Shown piece after piece: positions 23,921 through 35,172 of a stretch of DNA of 64,000 nucleotides; positions within the stretch are counted from its first letter, which is position 1; every line of letters begins with the position of its first letter. The notes beneath the pieces are model-generated. The model saw only the letters and a list, made by a program, of their open reading frames with translations. It did no database searches and was not told where the DNA came from. Made by a program: the position numbers and the translations under genes. This DNA is from Nocardia exalbida NBRC 100660 (lineage in GTDB: Bacteria > Actinomycetota > Actinomycetes > Mycobacteriales > Mycobacteriaceae): assembly GCF_000308575.1 (NCBI RefSeq), contig NZ_BAFZ01000089.1:124001-188000 (forward strand). The letters run 5' to 3'.

Positions 23921-25234
23921 TTGGCAGTTCGCACCATTCGGGACAGGTTGCTGCGCTTGTCCGCCCTCACCGCCATCGCCGGACTCGTCCTGACCGGATG
24001 CTCTGTCCTGGGCGACAAATCGGCCGCCGCGTCCGAATCCGGGGTCACCTCCGATCCGTGTCCGAACGCGGTCGACTCCCGCAAGGGGTGTATCTACCTG
24101 GGCGTGCTGTCCGATCTCACCAGCGGGCCGTTCGCCGCGCTGGGCAAGGACATTCACAACGGCCAGCTGGCGTTCTGGAAGGCGGTGAACGAAGCGGGCG
24201 GCATCGGCGGCAAATACGAGGTGGACATCGCCACCTACACCGAGGACACGAACTACGATCTGCAGAAGCACGCCGAGGCGTACCGGCGAATCGAGCCGCA
24301 CGTCCTCGCGCTCGCCATGAGCTTCGGCACCGTGCAGACGCAGAAGGTACTTCCCGAGATGGACGCGGCGAACATGATCGCCATTGCCGGAACCCTCTGG
24401 TCGGGTTGGCAATTCGAGAACAGCGACAAGGGTCTGTTGCTGGAGTCCGGCTACTCCTATTGTTCCGAGGCGATCATCGGCCTGGACTGGATCGCCGAGC
24501 ACCAAGCGAAGCCGTCTTCGATCGCCACGGTCAGCTATCAGGGCGACTACGGCGGCGACTACGCCACCGGCGCCAAGAAATGGGCCTCCGCCAACCGCGT
24601 CGACATGGTGGCGCAGATCGACACCGAGCCGAACACCCAGATCGGCAACCAGGACGCCGCCGTCGCCAAGATCCTCAATGCCAGAGCGGATCTCGTGCTC
24701 CTGGCCACCGGCCCCGCGGAGGCGGGCGAGATCATGGGCAAGGCGGCGCTCGCCGGTTTTCCGGGCAGGTTTCTCGGCTCGGGCCCGACCTGGAACGGCG
24801 GCCTGTTGAAAAGCCCTGCGGCGTCGGCGATCACGACGCGCTACAACATGACCTCGCCGCTGGACGGCTGGGACGGCAACAGCGCAGGCGCCAAGAAGGC
24901 CAGGGCCTCGGCGACTCGCGAGCCCTCCACCTGGGGTTACAGCGCCGGGTGGATGTTCTCCTATCCGATGAAGGCGCTGCTCACCCGAGCGGTCAACGAA
25001 GACAAGCTGACCCGCAAGGGCGTCCGCCAAGCCGTGCACGGCCTGCGCGTCGACTACGAGGGCGCGATACCCGAATACACCTACGGCGCGGCGAAACCCG
25101 ACCTCACCCGGCAGCGAGCGGTCATCGAAGCGCCGGATCAGACCGCGCCGCTGGGCGCGAAGACCCTGGCGACCGACTATCACGGCCCGACCCAGGACCG
25201 CGTCACCCTCACCGAGCCCTGCGTGCAGCCGTAA
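23921..25234 (+). CDS. ABC-type substrate-binding lipoprotein (Peripla_BP_6 type), copy 1
   Basis: 437 residues from a TTG at 23921 with AAGGA ahead. Lipobox LVLTGC gives Cys27 as the anchor. The mature protein has the two-lobe periplasmic-binding fold of branched-chain amino acid/amide receptors: KGCIYLGVLSDLTSGPFAALGKDIHNGQLAFWKAVNEAGGI, later AMSFGT, AGTLWSGWQ, YGGDYATGAKKWA and LLATGPAEA. Two cysteines (DPCPNAV, KGC) sit right after the linker. No permease or ATPase gene is nearby. A second copy follows directly, 11 bases downstream. Confidence 0.88.
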   Translation: MAVRTIRDRLLRLSALTAIAGLVLTGCSVLGDKSAAASESGVTSDPCPNAVDSRKGCIYLGVLSDLTSGPFAALGKDIHNGQLAFWKAVNEAGGIGGKYEVDIATYTEDTNYDLQKHAEAYRRIEPHVLALAMSFGTVQTQKVLPEMDAANMIAIAGTLWSGWQFENSDKGLLLESGYSYCSEAIIGLDWIAEHQAKPSSIATVSYQGDYGGDYATGAKKWASANRVDMVAQIDTEPNTQIGNQDAAVAKILNARADLVLLATGPAEAGEIMGKAALAGFPGRFLGSGPTWNGGLLKSPAASAITTRYNMTSPLDGWDGNSAGAKKARASATREPSTWGYSAGWMFSYPMKALLTRAVNEDKLTRKGVRQAVHGLRVDYEGAIPEYTYGAAKPDLTRQRAVIEAPDQTAPLGAKTLATDYHGPTQDRVTLTEPCVQP

Positions 25235-25245
25235 GCGAGCAAGAC

Positions 25246-26544
25246 ATGCCTTTCCACCGTAATCTTCGTCGGCTACTGCGTCTCGTGGCCGCCCCCCTCG
25301 CGCTCGGGCTCGTCCTGACCGGCGGCTGTTCGGCTTCCGAGTCCGCCGCTGCCCCGGGCGTCACCCGCGAAGCGTGCCCGCACGCGATCCACCGCGACAA
25401 GGGCTGTATCTATCTGGGCGTTCTGTCGGACCTGAACAACGGTCCCTTCGCTCCGCTCGGAAAGTCGCTGCAGGACGGGCAGCTCGCGTTCTGGAACGAG
25501 GTGAACAAGCAAGGCGGTATCGGCGGATACGAGATCGACATCGCGACCTACACGCGTGACACCGCCTACGATCCGCGCAGGCACGTCGCGGAATTCGAGA
25601 ACATAGCCCCCCATGTGCTGGCCCTCGCGATGAGCTTCGGGACCGCGCAGACCCTGGCCGTCCTGGGCGAGATGGACGACGCGGACCTGGTCACCGGGGC
25701 AGGCACCCTCTGGTCCGGCTGGCAGTACCGCTCCACCGACCGAGACCTGGTGCTGGACGACGGCTTCTCGTACTGCACGGAAGCCGTGCTGGGTCTGGAC
25801 TGGTTCGCGCAGAATCACTACCAGCCGCGCACGCTCGGCGTGGTCGCCTACCGCGGCAACTACGGCGGTGACTACGCCAGCGGGGCACTCAAGTGGGCAC
25901 TGGACAACGGCGCGACCATCACCGCTCGGGTCGACACCGGGCCCAACCCCGAAGTCGGCAACCAGGATTACCCGGTCGCCGAGATCATGGCCGATCCGCC
26001 CGACGTGGTCCTGCTGGCCACCGGACCGGCCGAAGCCGCCGAGATCGTCGGTAAACTGGCGAAATCCGGTTACACGGGCCGGTTCCTCGGATCGACACCG
26101 ACCTGGAACAGCGCACTGCTCAAGACCCCGGCCGCGCCCGCGCTGATGTCGCTCTACAACTACACCTCTCCGTTCGACGGCTGGGACGGCATGAGCCTGG
26201 GTGCCCAACGGGCCAGGAACGCCGCGCCGAGCGAACCGACGAACTTCGGCTACAACCTGGGCTGGGGGATCTCCTATCCGATGAAGGCGCTGCTCACCAA
26301 GGCAGCCGAGACCGGAGGACTGGACCGGCCGACCCTGCGCACGACCCTTGCCGGGCTCACCGTCGACTCCGAGGGAATGGCGGCGCAGCAGATCTACGGG
26401 CGGGACGAGCCCGACGTCGCGGCGCAGCGCGCGGTGGTCAACGTGCCCGATCCGTCCACGTCATTGGGGTCGCGCACCGTGGTCGCCGACTACCGCAGTC
26501 CGACCTTGAAACGGATATCGCTGCGCGAACCGTGCACGCGATGA
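25246..26544 (+). CDS. ABC-type substrate-binding lipoprotein, copy 2
   Basis: 432 residues from the ATG at 25246. Lipobox LVLTGGC. It is a clear tandem duplicate of the preceding gene: CPHAIHRDKGCIYLGVLSDLNNG, LALAMSFGTAQT, AGTLWSGWQ, YGGDYASGALKWA, GNQD, LLATGPAEAAEI, GWDG and SYPMKALLTKAA are shared. Many positions differ, so the duplication is old and the ligands may differ. Start-stop spacing of 11 bases makes co-transcription nearly certain. It is convergent with the EamA gene. Confidence 0.88.
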   Translation: MPFHRNLRRLLRLVAAPLALGLVLTGGCSASESAAAPGVTREACPHAIHRDKGCIYLGVLSDLNNGPFAPLGKSLQDGQLAFWNEVNKQGGIGGYEIDIATYTRDTAYDPRRHVAEFENIAPHVLALAMSFGTAQTLAVLGEMDDADLVTGAGTLWSGWQYRSTDRDLVLDDGFSYCTEAVLGLDWFAQNHYQPRTLGVVAYRGNYGGDYASGALKWALDNGATITARVDTGPNPEVGNQDYPVAEIMADPPDVVLLATGPAEAAEIVGKLAKSGYTGRFLGSTPTWNSALLKTPAAPALMSLYNYTSPFDGWDGMSLGAQRARNAAPSEPTNFGYNLGWGISYPMKALLTKAAETGGLDRPTLRTTLAGLTVDSEGMAAQQIYGRDEPDVAAQRAVVNVPDPSTSLGSRTVVADYRSPTLKRISLREPCTR

Positions 26545-26712
26545 GCCGCGCGACCGGCCAGGACGGAATTCGGGTTCCGGGAGGCGGACACTCGCAATCC
26601 GCGTTCTCTCTCACTCGGGCGGCGGGCATCCTTCGATCAGCCGTCGCCCGAGTCAGCCCGGCCTGCGCCGGAGTCGGCCCGGCGGTCGAATCTGGGCAGT
26701 CGCTCGGTGGAC

Positions 26713-27576
26713 TCAGGCCGCGGCGATGAGCGCGACCGAGGCCAACGCCAGGACCAGGCCTGCCTGCTGCAGCCGATGGACCCGCTCGCCGAGCAGAACC
26801 ATCGCCAGCAGCACGGTCACGGCCGGATAGAGCGAGCCGATGACGCTCACCAGCGACAGCAGCGAGCCATGGAAGGCATACAGCAGCGCCGCGTTGCTGA
26901 TGACGTCCAGCACGCTGATATAGCAGGCCAGTCGCAGGGGCTCGCCCCGCAGCCGCCCGAAATCGCGGGCGGTCAGCGCGGTGAGCCATACCACCGCGGT
27001 GGCCGCGAGGCGCTGCATGAGCAGCGGCCACAGTCCGGACTGCGCCGATGTCTCGTGCAAGAAGACGAAGGCGAATCCGTACGCGACGCCTGATCCGATG
27101 GTCAGCGCGGCGACCTTGCGGGTGAACCGCAGTTCGCGTCCCCCCGTGATCTCCTCCGTCACCTCGTCCGGCGACTCCCGGCTCACCAGAAGCACCGCGA
27201 CCAGCGCGAACACGATCCCCGCGAAGGCGAGCGGGCCGGGGCGCTCGCCGGTCACCAGCCCGGCGAGCACCGGAATGCCCGCGACCAGCACCGCCGTCAG
27301 CGGTGAGACCACGGCCATCGGACCACCGGCCAGCGCGGCGTAGAACCACCACACCGCGACACCGCTGGCGACACCCGCCGCCGCGCCCCACCACAGCGAG
27401 GCGGCGTCCGCGCTCCCGGACACGAACGGAAGCAGCGCGAGCACCAGCAGCACCGAGAACGGATAGGAATAGATGACGACGCGCAGTGCGGTCACCCGCC
27501 GCGACGCCACGCCGCCGTAGAAATCGCTCACGCCGTAGCCCACCGCGGCTACCAGCGCGAGCAGGACGGCGGTCAC
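26713..27576 (-). CDS. EamA-family transporter
   Basis: 287 residues, about ten hydrophobic helices in two halves (VLLALVAAVGYGVSDFYGGVAS at the start; second half ends VLLAMVLLGERVHRLQQAGLVLALASVALIAAA). Typical drug/metabolite transporter: the GER motif closes each repeat (LVTGERPGP, LLGERVHR). The GTG at 27576 overlaps the smpB stop as GTGA, so its translation depends on smpB. An EamA transporter downstream of smpB is unusual; substrate unknown. Confidence 0.88.
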   Translation of the reverse strand: MTAVLLALVAAVGYGVSDFYGGVASRRVTALRVVIYSYPFSVLLVLALLPFVSGSADAASLWWGAAAGVASGVAVWWFYAALAGGPMAVVSPLTAVLVAGIPVLAGLVTGERPGPLAFAGIVFALVAVLLVSRESPDEVTEEITGGRELRFTRKVAALTIGSGVAYGFAFVFLHETSAQSGLWPLLMQRLAATAVVWLTALTARDFGRLRGEPLRLACYISVLDVISNAALLYAFHGSLLSLVSVIGSLYPAVTVLLAMVLLGERVHRLQQAGLVLALASVALIAAA

Positions 27577-28046
27577 CGCATGCCTTTGACCCGCCGTCCT
27601 AGTTCACGGGTGACCTCTCGCTCGGCCGTGCGCCGGGCCAAGTCCTGGCGCTTGTCGTAGTCCTGCTTACCCCTGGCCAGCGCCAGCTCGACCTTCACCT
27701 TGCCGTCGGAGAAGTACATCGACAGCGGCACCAGCGTCTGGTTGCCCTCCCGCGACTTGCCGACCAAACGCTCGATCTCACGCTTGTGCAGCAGCAGCTT
27801 GCGCACCCGGCGTGGCGCGTGGTTGGTCCAGGTGCCGTGGCTGAACTCGGGGATGTGCAGCCCACGCAGCCACACTTCGCCGTTGTCCACCGTCGCGAAC
27901 GCGTCCACCAGCGAGGCCTTGCCCTCGCGCAGGCTCTTCACCTCGGTACCGACCAGCGCGATTCCGGCCTCGTAGATGTCCAGAATCGTGTAGTTGTGCC
28001 GCGCCCGGCGGTTGGTCGCGATGACCTTGCGCCCCTTCTCCTTCAT
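27573..28046 (-). CDS. smpB: SsrA-binding protein SmpB
   Basis: 157 residues from the ATG at 28046. Full SmpB: KVIATNRRARHNYTILDIYEAGIALVGTEVKSLREGKASL, the tmRNA-binding barrel, then LHIPEFSHGTWTNHAPRRVRKLLLHKREI, and the basic C-terminal tail GKQDYDKRQDLARRTAEREVTRELGRRVKGMR that enters the mRNA channel. Works with tmRNA in trans-translation. In mycobacteria smpB follows ftsX; here ftsX is 11 kb away on the other strand. Confidence 0.97.
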   Translation of the reverse strand: MKEKGRKVIATNRRARHNYTILDIYEAGIALVGTEVKSLREGKASLVDAFATVDNGEVWLRGLHIPEFSHGTWTNHAPRRVRKLLLHKREIERLVGKSREGNQTLVPLSMYFSDGKVKVELALARGKQDYDKRQDLARRTAEREVTRELGRRVKGMR

Positions 28047-28102
28047 AACGGTCCACTCTAAGTGACCCGGCAACCGGTTTATTCCCGCAGGTCGCGCAGG
28101 CC

Positions 28103-28345
28103 CTAACCACCCTGATGCAGCACCACGTAGAGCGTGAGGACGGCGAGGAACGCGGCGAGCAGCGCCACCGTCGACATTCGCGGCAGGCCGGGGCGCGGTG
28201 GCGGTGGCCGGCGCCGCAGCCATACGTTCTCCACGGCCGGATCGGTTCTGCTGCGGACGTACGGCGGCGCGTCCGGGGCCTCACCGCCCATCGAGCCGGT
28301 AGAAATGTCATCGCCCGTGTCACTGGAACCCTCATCCGGTGCCAT
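28103..28345 (-). CDS. Small tail-anchored membrane protein
   Basis: 80 residues from the ATG at 28345. Acidic N-terminal half (MAPDEGSSDTGDDISTG), a basic Pro-Arg stretch (RRRPPPPRPGLPRM) and one C-terminal membrane helix VALLAAFLAVLTLYVVLHQGG. Predicted cytoplasmic with a C-terminal anchor. No family recognised. It lies 56 bases upstream of smpB on the same strand and may be read with it. Confidence 0.6.
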   Translation of the reverse strand: MAPDEGSSDTGDDISTGSMGGEAPDAPPYVRSRTDPAVENVWLRRRPPPPRPGLPRMSTVALLAAFLAVLTLYVVLHQGG

Positions 28346-28412
28346 AGCCAGAACGGTAGCCGCCACGACGGCGACCCGCCGCAATTCCCGCGCGGCGCAA
28401 CCCAGTTGGAAC

Positions 28413-29495
28413 TCAGGCCAGGCGCCGCCGCCGGAACGCCTCGGCGGACGCGCCGGTCGTCAGGTCGACGGTGTGGACGCCCAGTTCGACTCCGTCCTCG
28501 GTGAGTTCGAGCACCATGAAGCCCAGGTCGTGATAGTTCTCGTACAGCGCACTGTGGCCCGCGCTCGGGGTGAGCCGCGGCTCGGCCCCGACCGTCTTGG
28601 CGGCCGCGCCGGACACGATCTGCCTGGTTCCCTTCGTTGCCGCCGTGGGTTCGAGCACCTGGAGCGAGTGGTCGTGCCCGGACAGGAGGAACTGGCAGCG
28701 GCCGATCACGTGGTCTTCGATGAACCGCTTCACGTGCACGCCGTTGATCGGCTCCAGCGACAAGCCCTCGTAGCGGCCCGCGTCCCCGTGCGGGCCGTTG
28801 TTCAGATACGGGTGGTGGGTGCAGGCGACTTTCCAGGTGGCGGGCGATTCGGTGAGAGCGCGATCGAGCCAGTCGCGCTGCTCGTTCATGAACTGTCCGT
28901 CGACCGCCCAATAGGGTGTGAAGACCGGCGGCAGGTAGGCGGCGAGCGGGTTGACGTCGAGGACGAAGAATTCGACAACGGGGTTCTGCTCGGGAATGCG
29001 CACCGAGTAGTAGCGGCTCGGCATCCACCAGCGCCTGGAGCCGGCGTGGTATTCCACCTCGGCGTTGCCGCGCAGCAGCCACCCGCCGTCACCGCCGAGC
29101 ACCGAGCTGTTGTCGTGGTTGCCCAACACCATCAGCCAAGGGAAATCCAAACCGGTATTGGGATTTTCGAACTTGCCGGCGAACTGTTGGTCGGCGGCGC
29201 CGTCGGGTCCGTGTTCGTAGATGTTGTCGCCGAGCCCGAGTGCCAGCGAGACAGGTTCGCGGCTGTGCAGCGCGCGCATGGCGTCGGCGACCGCCCACTG
29301 GGTGCGGGTCCCGGTGCCCGCGTCGCCGGTCACCAGCACCCGCACCCGGCGCTCGGCCGGGAAGGGAAACTTCGTGACCCCCTCGGCGACGGGTACCGCG
29401 TGCGCCGGAGTGCGGCCGACCAACGTGGCCCCGGCCGCGAGCGTGGCCGCACCGGCCAGGAACTCCCGGCGCCCGATCGTCTCGCTCCGACTCAC
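28413..29495 (-). CDS. Tat-exported purple acid phosphatase-like metallophosphoesterase
   Basis: 360 residues from a GTG at 29495 with GGAGG six bases ahead (another GTG at 29507 lacks one). The twin-arginine signal GRREFLAGAATLAAGATL ends at an AHA site near 37. Metal ligands: GDAG near 57-60, GDNIY (93-97), GNHD, the THHPYL histidine and the final GHDHSLQ. The Tyr in GDNIY is the one that colours purple acid phosphatases with an Fe(III) centre. Presumably cleaves phosphomonoesters outside the membrane. No phosphate-regulatory site was noticed. Confidence 0.9.
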   Translation of the reverse strand: MSRSETIGRREFLAGAATLAAGATLVGRTPAHAVPVAEGVTKFPFPAERRVRVLVTGDAGTGTRTQWAVADAMRALHSREPVSLALGLGDNIYEHGPDGAADQQFAGKFENPNTGLDFPWLMVLGNHDNSSVLGGDGGWLLRGNAEVEYHAGSRRWWMPSRYYSVRIPEQNPVVEFFVLDVNPLAAYLPPVFTPYWAVDGQFMNEQRDWLDRALTESPATWKVACTHHPYLNNGPHGDAGRYEGLSLEPINGVHVKRFIEDHVIGRCQFLLSGHDHSLQVLEPTAATKGTRQIVSGAAAKTVGAEPRLTPSAGHSALYENYHDLGFMVLELTEDGVELGVHTVDLTTGASAEAFRRRRLA

Positions 29496-29570
29496 GCTGT
29501 CCTCCACAGTCTTCGACGGTCTCGCCCGGTGGCCATCCTCACCCCTCGTGTCCCGCGTGACGGTAGCGGC

Positions 29571-31454
<1,884 letters not shown>

Positions 31455-31642
31455 CCTACGAGCGCCAGGGCGGGGCGGTACCGGCACGGTTCGGCGTTCA
31501 CCCTGGTGGGCGCCCGAGTTGTGCACATGTGGACAACTCGGATCCGGATCTTTCGCCGCGGCGCACCGACCTCGGGTTTTCTACCGCTCCGGCGGAAATC
31601 TAGAGGCTTCCCGCTCGGTTCGGCGCTGTTATGTTGTCGCTC

Positions 31643-32614
31643 ATGGCAAAAGGGACAGGAATCCGGGTGCGCGCCGCGGTACTGAGCGCCGTCGCCGTGG
31701 TCGCCGGGCTCATCACGGCGATGCCGGCAGCACAGGCGGAGACATTCCCCGCCATGTGCTCGGACGGCTGGGAGACCACGACCGTCATCGAAGGAGTCGG
31801 CAATCTCGAGAATCTCGATTCCGACGGACGCGGCGGTTTCTACGTCACCGGTCTGATGGATGGTTACCTGGCGCACGTCGACGGCGCCGGGCGAATGACG
31901 AAGCTGGTCACCGATCTGCACCGCCCGGCGGGCGTGCGCGTAGCCGGGCGCTACGTCTACTTCCTCACCGGGGACGGCCTCAGTGAACCGCCGGGCACGC
32001 TCCAGCGCTACGACATCGAGACCGGCGCGGTGCACGTCCTGCTGACCGGGCTGAACGGGCCGAACGGTCTGTTGCTGCTGCCGGATGGCAGCCTGCTGTT
32101 CACCACCATCGGCCTGAGCGGTCCGAGCGGCATCTCCCGCTACTGGCCCGAGACGAGCGAGTACGAGCGGGATTGGTCGGCGCTGCCGCCGTCCAACGGC
32201 CTCGCGCTGGCCGCCGACGGCGAATCGGTCTTCGTCGACACCATGACGCTGCAGATCCTGCGTGTGCGGCTCGACGAGCCGGCGCATCCCACCGTCGTCT
32301 CCGGCATCCCGGACCTGGTCGCGCTGCCCGACGATATGGAGGCCACCCGGGCGGGCGCGCTGTTCGTCGCCGATCACATACTCGGCGCCGTCTACCGGGT
32401 GGATACGACGACCGGCGCCACCTGCGCGATCATCACGGGCCTGATCAAGCCCGGCCCGTTGCGCAATCCGCCGGACGGCGCCACGTCGGTGCGCATCGAC
32501 CGGGACGGGAACGCGTGGGCGCTCTACGTCACCAGCATGGACGGCACCCTGCGCCGCCTGCGCCCGCCGCCGGGGATCGATCTCACCCCGGCGAACCCGG
32601 CGCGGGCCGGATAG
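31643..32614 (+). CDS. Secreted beta-propeller-like protein (SMP-30/lactonase type)
   Basis: 323 residues from the ATG at 31643 (ATG 31631 four codons upstream is possible). Signal peptide with core AAVLSAVAVVAGLITAMPAAQA, cleavage near 33. The mature part has repeated propeller blades: NLENLDSDGRGGFYVTGLMDG, PAGVRVAGRYVYFLTGDG, GPNGLLLLPDGSLLFTTIG, NGLALAADGESVFVDTM and DDMEATRAGALFVADHILGAVYRVD. These resemble SMP-30/gluconolaconase or strictosidine-synthase-like proteins that bind Ca and hydrolyse lactones or bind ligands; the metal residues were not mapped. Confidence 0.75.
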   Translation: MAKGTGIRVRAAVLSAVAVVAGLITAMPAAQAETFPAMCSDGWETTTVIEGVGNLENLDSDGRGGFYVTGLMDGYLAHVDGAGRMTKLVTDLHRPAGVRVAGRYVYFLTGDGLSEPPGTLQRYDIETGAVHVLLTGLNGPNGLLLLPDGSLLFTTIGLSGPSGISRYWPETSEYERDWSALPPSNGLALAADGESVFVDTMTLQILRVRLDEPAHPTVVSGIPDLVALPDDMEATRAGALFVADHILGAVYRVDTTTGATCAIITGLIKPGPLRNPPDGATSVRIDRDGNAWALYVTSMDGTLRRLRPPPGIDLTPANPARAG

Positions 32615-32737
32615 TTCGAGAGACTTCCGGCATGCGGAGGTCGCCGCGTTGTCCACATCCGACGGGGGGGCAAGCCGTGGTCGAAGTGGCATCCGTGGTG
32701 GCGGCCACCCGGCGACGCCGAGCGACCGCAGAACAAC

Positions 32738-33532
32738 TCAGCCGCGAAAGCGGTCGAGGACCTGCTCGTGCAGCAGGCCGTTGGTGGCGATCGCGTCGCC
32801 ACCGTGCGGACCGGGTGCGCCGTCCAGCGCGGAGAAACGCCCGCCCGCTTCGCGGACGAGAATGTCCAGGGCGGCCAGGTCCCACAGCGAGACCTCCGGT
32901 TCGGTGGCGATGTCGACGGCGCCTTCGGCGAGCAGGCAGTAGCTGAGGAAATCGCCGTAGCCGCGCACGCGCCACACGTCGTCGGTCAGGGTGATGAACT
33001 GTTCGCGCAGGCCGCGCTCGCGCCAGCCGGACAGACTGGAGAACGCCAGGCTGGCCGAACCCAGCTCGCTGACGGCGGAGACCGAGATCGGCTCGGCCGC
33101 CTGCCCGTCGAAGCTCGACCACGCGCCCGATCCCGCGGCCGCCCACCAGCGCCGTACCAGGGACGGCGCGCTCACCACACCGACAACCGGTTCGCCGTCC
33201 TCCAGCAGCGCGATCAGCGTCGCCCAGATGGGCACCCCGCGCACGAAGTTCTTCGTGCCGTCGATCGGGTCGATCACCCATTGCCTTCCGCTGAATTCGG
33301 CGTCGCCGCCGAACTCCTCGCCGAGCACCGCGTCGTCCGGTCGTTGCTCGGACAACACCTGCCGGATCGCCTGCTCCACGGCCAGATCGGCGTCCGACAC
33401 CGGCGTCAGATCCGGCTTCGCGTCGACCTTCAGGTCCAGCGCACCGAAGCGAGCCCGGGTGATCGCGTCGGCGGCGTCGGCCAGCCGCAGGGCGAGTTCG
33501 AGATCGGAGGAGTACACAGCCACGCTCCGCAC
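32738..33532 (-). CDS. hisN: Histidinol-phosphatase (inositol-monophosphatase family)
   Basis: 264 residues. IMPase motifs: GEEFGG near 71-76, WVIDPIDGTKNFVRG near 86-99 (metal ligands Asp-Pro-Ile-Asp), and WDLAALDILVREAGGRFS near 219-236. In mycobacteria and corynebacteria the enzyme of this subgroup removes phosphate from histidinol phosphate; the length and the DPIDGTKNFVRGVPIWATL block fit HisN better than inositol monophosphatases. The ATG is at 33532. In M. tuberculosis hisN is near fadE24/fadE23, as recalled; here those genes lie 7 kb away. Confidence 0.9.
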   Translation of the reverse strand: MRSVAVYSSDLELALRLADAADAITRARFGALDLKVDAKPDLTPVSDADLAVEQAIRQVLSEQRPDDAVLGEEFGGDAEFSGRQWVIDPIDGTKNFVRGVPIWATLIALLEDGEPVVGVVSAPSLVRRWWAAAGSGAWSSFDGQAAEPISVSAVSELGSASLAFSSLSGWRERGLREQFITLTDDVWRVRGYGDFLSYCLLAEGAVDIATEPEVSLWDLAALDILVREAGGRFSALDGAPGPHGGDAIATNGLLHEQVLDRFRG

Positions 33533-33572
33533 CCTATCGGTCCGCCCGGCTGCCGCCGTTCCCGTCCGGCGC

Positions 33573-34169
33573 TCATCCCACCGGTTGCAGCGACCGTGCC
33601 GCGACCAACGCGCTCGCCCACCAGTGCAGTTGGTCGAGCATCGCCGTCGCGACGGCCGCGGGCTCTTCCGGCTCCCGCAACCGCCCCTCGTCGTCGAACA
33701 GCAGGTAGTAGCGCGGGAAGGACACGTAGTGACGCACGGTGTGCGCGTTGAGTTCGTTGAAGATCTGCCGCAGGTGCTCGATGGCGAGCAGGCCGCCGGA
33801 GGCTCCGCTGTAGCCGACGAAGCCGATCGCCTTCGCGTCCCACTGGGTGAAGTGCCAATCGATGACGGCCTTGAGGGAGGCGGGGATGCTGCGGTTGTAG
33901 TCGGGCGTGACGATGACGAAGGCGTCGGCCGCCGCGAGCCTGCGCGTGAGGTCGGTCATGCCTTCGGGCCGCGGCGGGTTCGGGTCCATCGCCGGAGGCA
34001 CCGCGGGCAACTCCAGGGGAATGTGCGCCTCCGCCAAGTCGATGACGTCCACCTCGAACCCACCGTGCCGCCGCGCCTGCTCGCTGAACCATGTGGCCAC
34101 CACGGGGCCGAAGCGGCCCTCCCGGACGCTGCCGATGATCACCGCGAGCTTCAAGGGAGCGTTGGACAT
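33573..34169 (-). CDS. NADPH-dependent FMN reductase
   Basis: 198 residues from the ATG at 34169. Flavodoxin-like: the phosphate-binding loop is GSVREGRFGPVVATWF, and the active-site signature of the family is VTPDYNRSIPASLKAVIDW. The region FVGYSGASGGLLAIEHLRQIFNELNAHTVRH completes the fold. It reduces flavin or quinone with NAD(P)H and is likely a cytoplasmic dimer. A XRE regulator is transcribed divergently from 34312; it may control this gene. Confidence 0.9.
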   Translation of the reverse strand: MSNAPLKLAVIIGSVREGRFGPVVATWFSEQARRHGGFEVDVIDLAEAHIPLELPAVPPAMDPNPPRPEGMTDLTRRLAAADAFVIVTPDYNRSIPASLKAVIDWHFTQWDAKAIGFVGYSGASGGLLAIEHLRQIFNELNAHTVRHYVSFPRYYLLFDDEGRLREPEEPAAVATAMLDQLHWWASALVAARSLQPVG

Positions 34170-34311
34170 GCTGTTCCTCCTCGGATCACGAAGCGGCCCG
34201 GCTCGGGCCGCCCACTCAATCTGCTGCCCGGCGCGCGGAGCAGGGAGACCGGCGTAAGAGTGGTAGTGACAGGGACACCCTCCAGGCGGCGCGCCTTGTT
34301 AGCTTCGAGAG

Positions 34312-35172
34312 GTGAGCGACAACGAACTCGGGCTCTTCCTGCGCAGCCGCCGTGAAGCGGTGACGCCCGCGCAGGTCGGCCTGCCCACCGGCCCGCGGCG
34401 GCGCACCCCGGGCTTGCGGCGCGCCGAGCTGGCCACCTCGGCCGGGGTCAGCGTGGAGTACGTCACGCGCCTCGAGCAGGGGCGTGACCGGCATCCCTCG
34501 CCCCCGGTGCTGTCCGCGCTCGCGGACGCGTTGCGGTTGAGCCCCGCCGAGCGCATCCACCTGCACCGATTGAGCAAGTCGGTGGACAGCGGGTTCACCT
34601 GCATGGGCGACGCGCAGCCGCTGCGCGAGGTGCGGCCGACGGTGCGCGCGATCCTGGATCGGCTCGAACCCGCGCCCGCCGTCGTGGTCAACCGCCTCAC
34701 CGAAGTGCTCGCCTACACCGGCGGTTACCACCGGCTGATGGCACCGACCGGACTGTTCGACGGCCCGCACACCCCGCCCAACCTGGCGCGTTTCGTCTTC
34801 TGCCTGCCCGCCGCCCAGAACCTCTACCCGGACTGGGAGCACATCGCCGACGCGACGGTCGCCACGCTGAAACAGGGACCGTTCCGAGCCGACCCGCATA
34901 TCGCCGCCCTCGCCGACGAACTCACCGTCACCGTGGGCCCGGCGTTCGCCGACCGGGTCGAGACGGTGCCGAGCCTGGCCGCCGCCACCGGCATCACCCG
35001 TCTCGCCCACCCCGAGGCCGGTTCGCTGCGCCTGGCCTACGAATCCCTCGAACTCTCCGCCGACGACGACCAGCGGGTGATCGTCTACCTGCCCGCCAAC
35101 GACACCACCGCCGCCGCCCTCGACGCGCTCAACGGACGCCGTCCCGGCGGATTGCACGCGGTCTCGGGCTGA
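34312..35172 (+). CDS. XRE regulator with MmyB-like ligand domain (2)
   Basis: 286 residues from a GTG at 34312 after GAGAG. HTH about 5-72 (PGLRRAELATSAGVSVEYVTRLEQGRD) and MmyB-type ligand domain to the C-terminus (RPTVRAILDRLEPAPAVVVNRLTEVLAYTGGYHRL; LRLAYESLELSADDDQRVIVYLPAND). Paralogue of 17004-17882. The divergent FMN reductase gene, 142 bases away, is a plausible target. Confidence 0.92.
   Translation: MSDNELGLFLRSRREAVTPAQVGLPTGPRRRTPGLRRAELATSAGVSVEYVTRLEQGRDRHPSPPVLSALADALRLSPAERIHLHRLSKSVDSGFTCMGDAQPLREVRPTVRAILDRLEPAPAVVVNRLTEVLAYTGGYHRLMAPTGLFDGPHTPPNLARFVFCLPAAQNLYPDWEHIADATVATLKQGPFRADPHIAALADELTVTVGPAFADRVETVPSLAAATGITRLAHPEAGSLRLAYESLELSADDDQRVIVYLPANDTTAAALDALNGRRPGGLHAVSG

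Noticed and set aside
23998..26544. One 848-codon frame spanning both lipoproteins
   Set aside because: The first 416 codons are a shadow of copy 1 in another frame; only the part from 25246 is a real gene.
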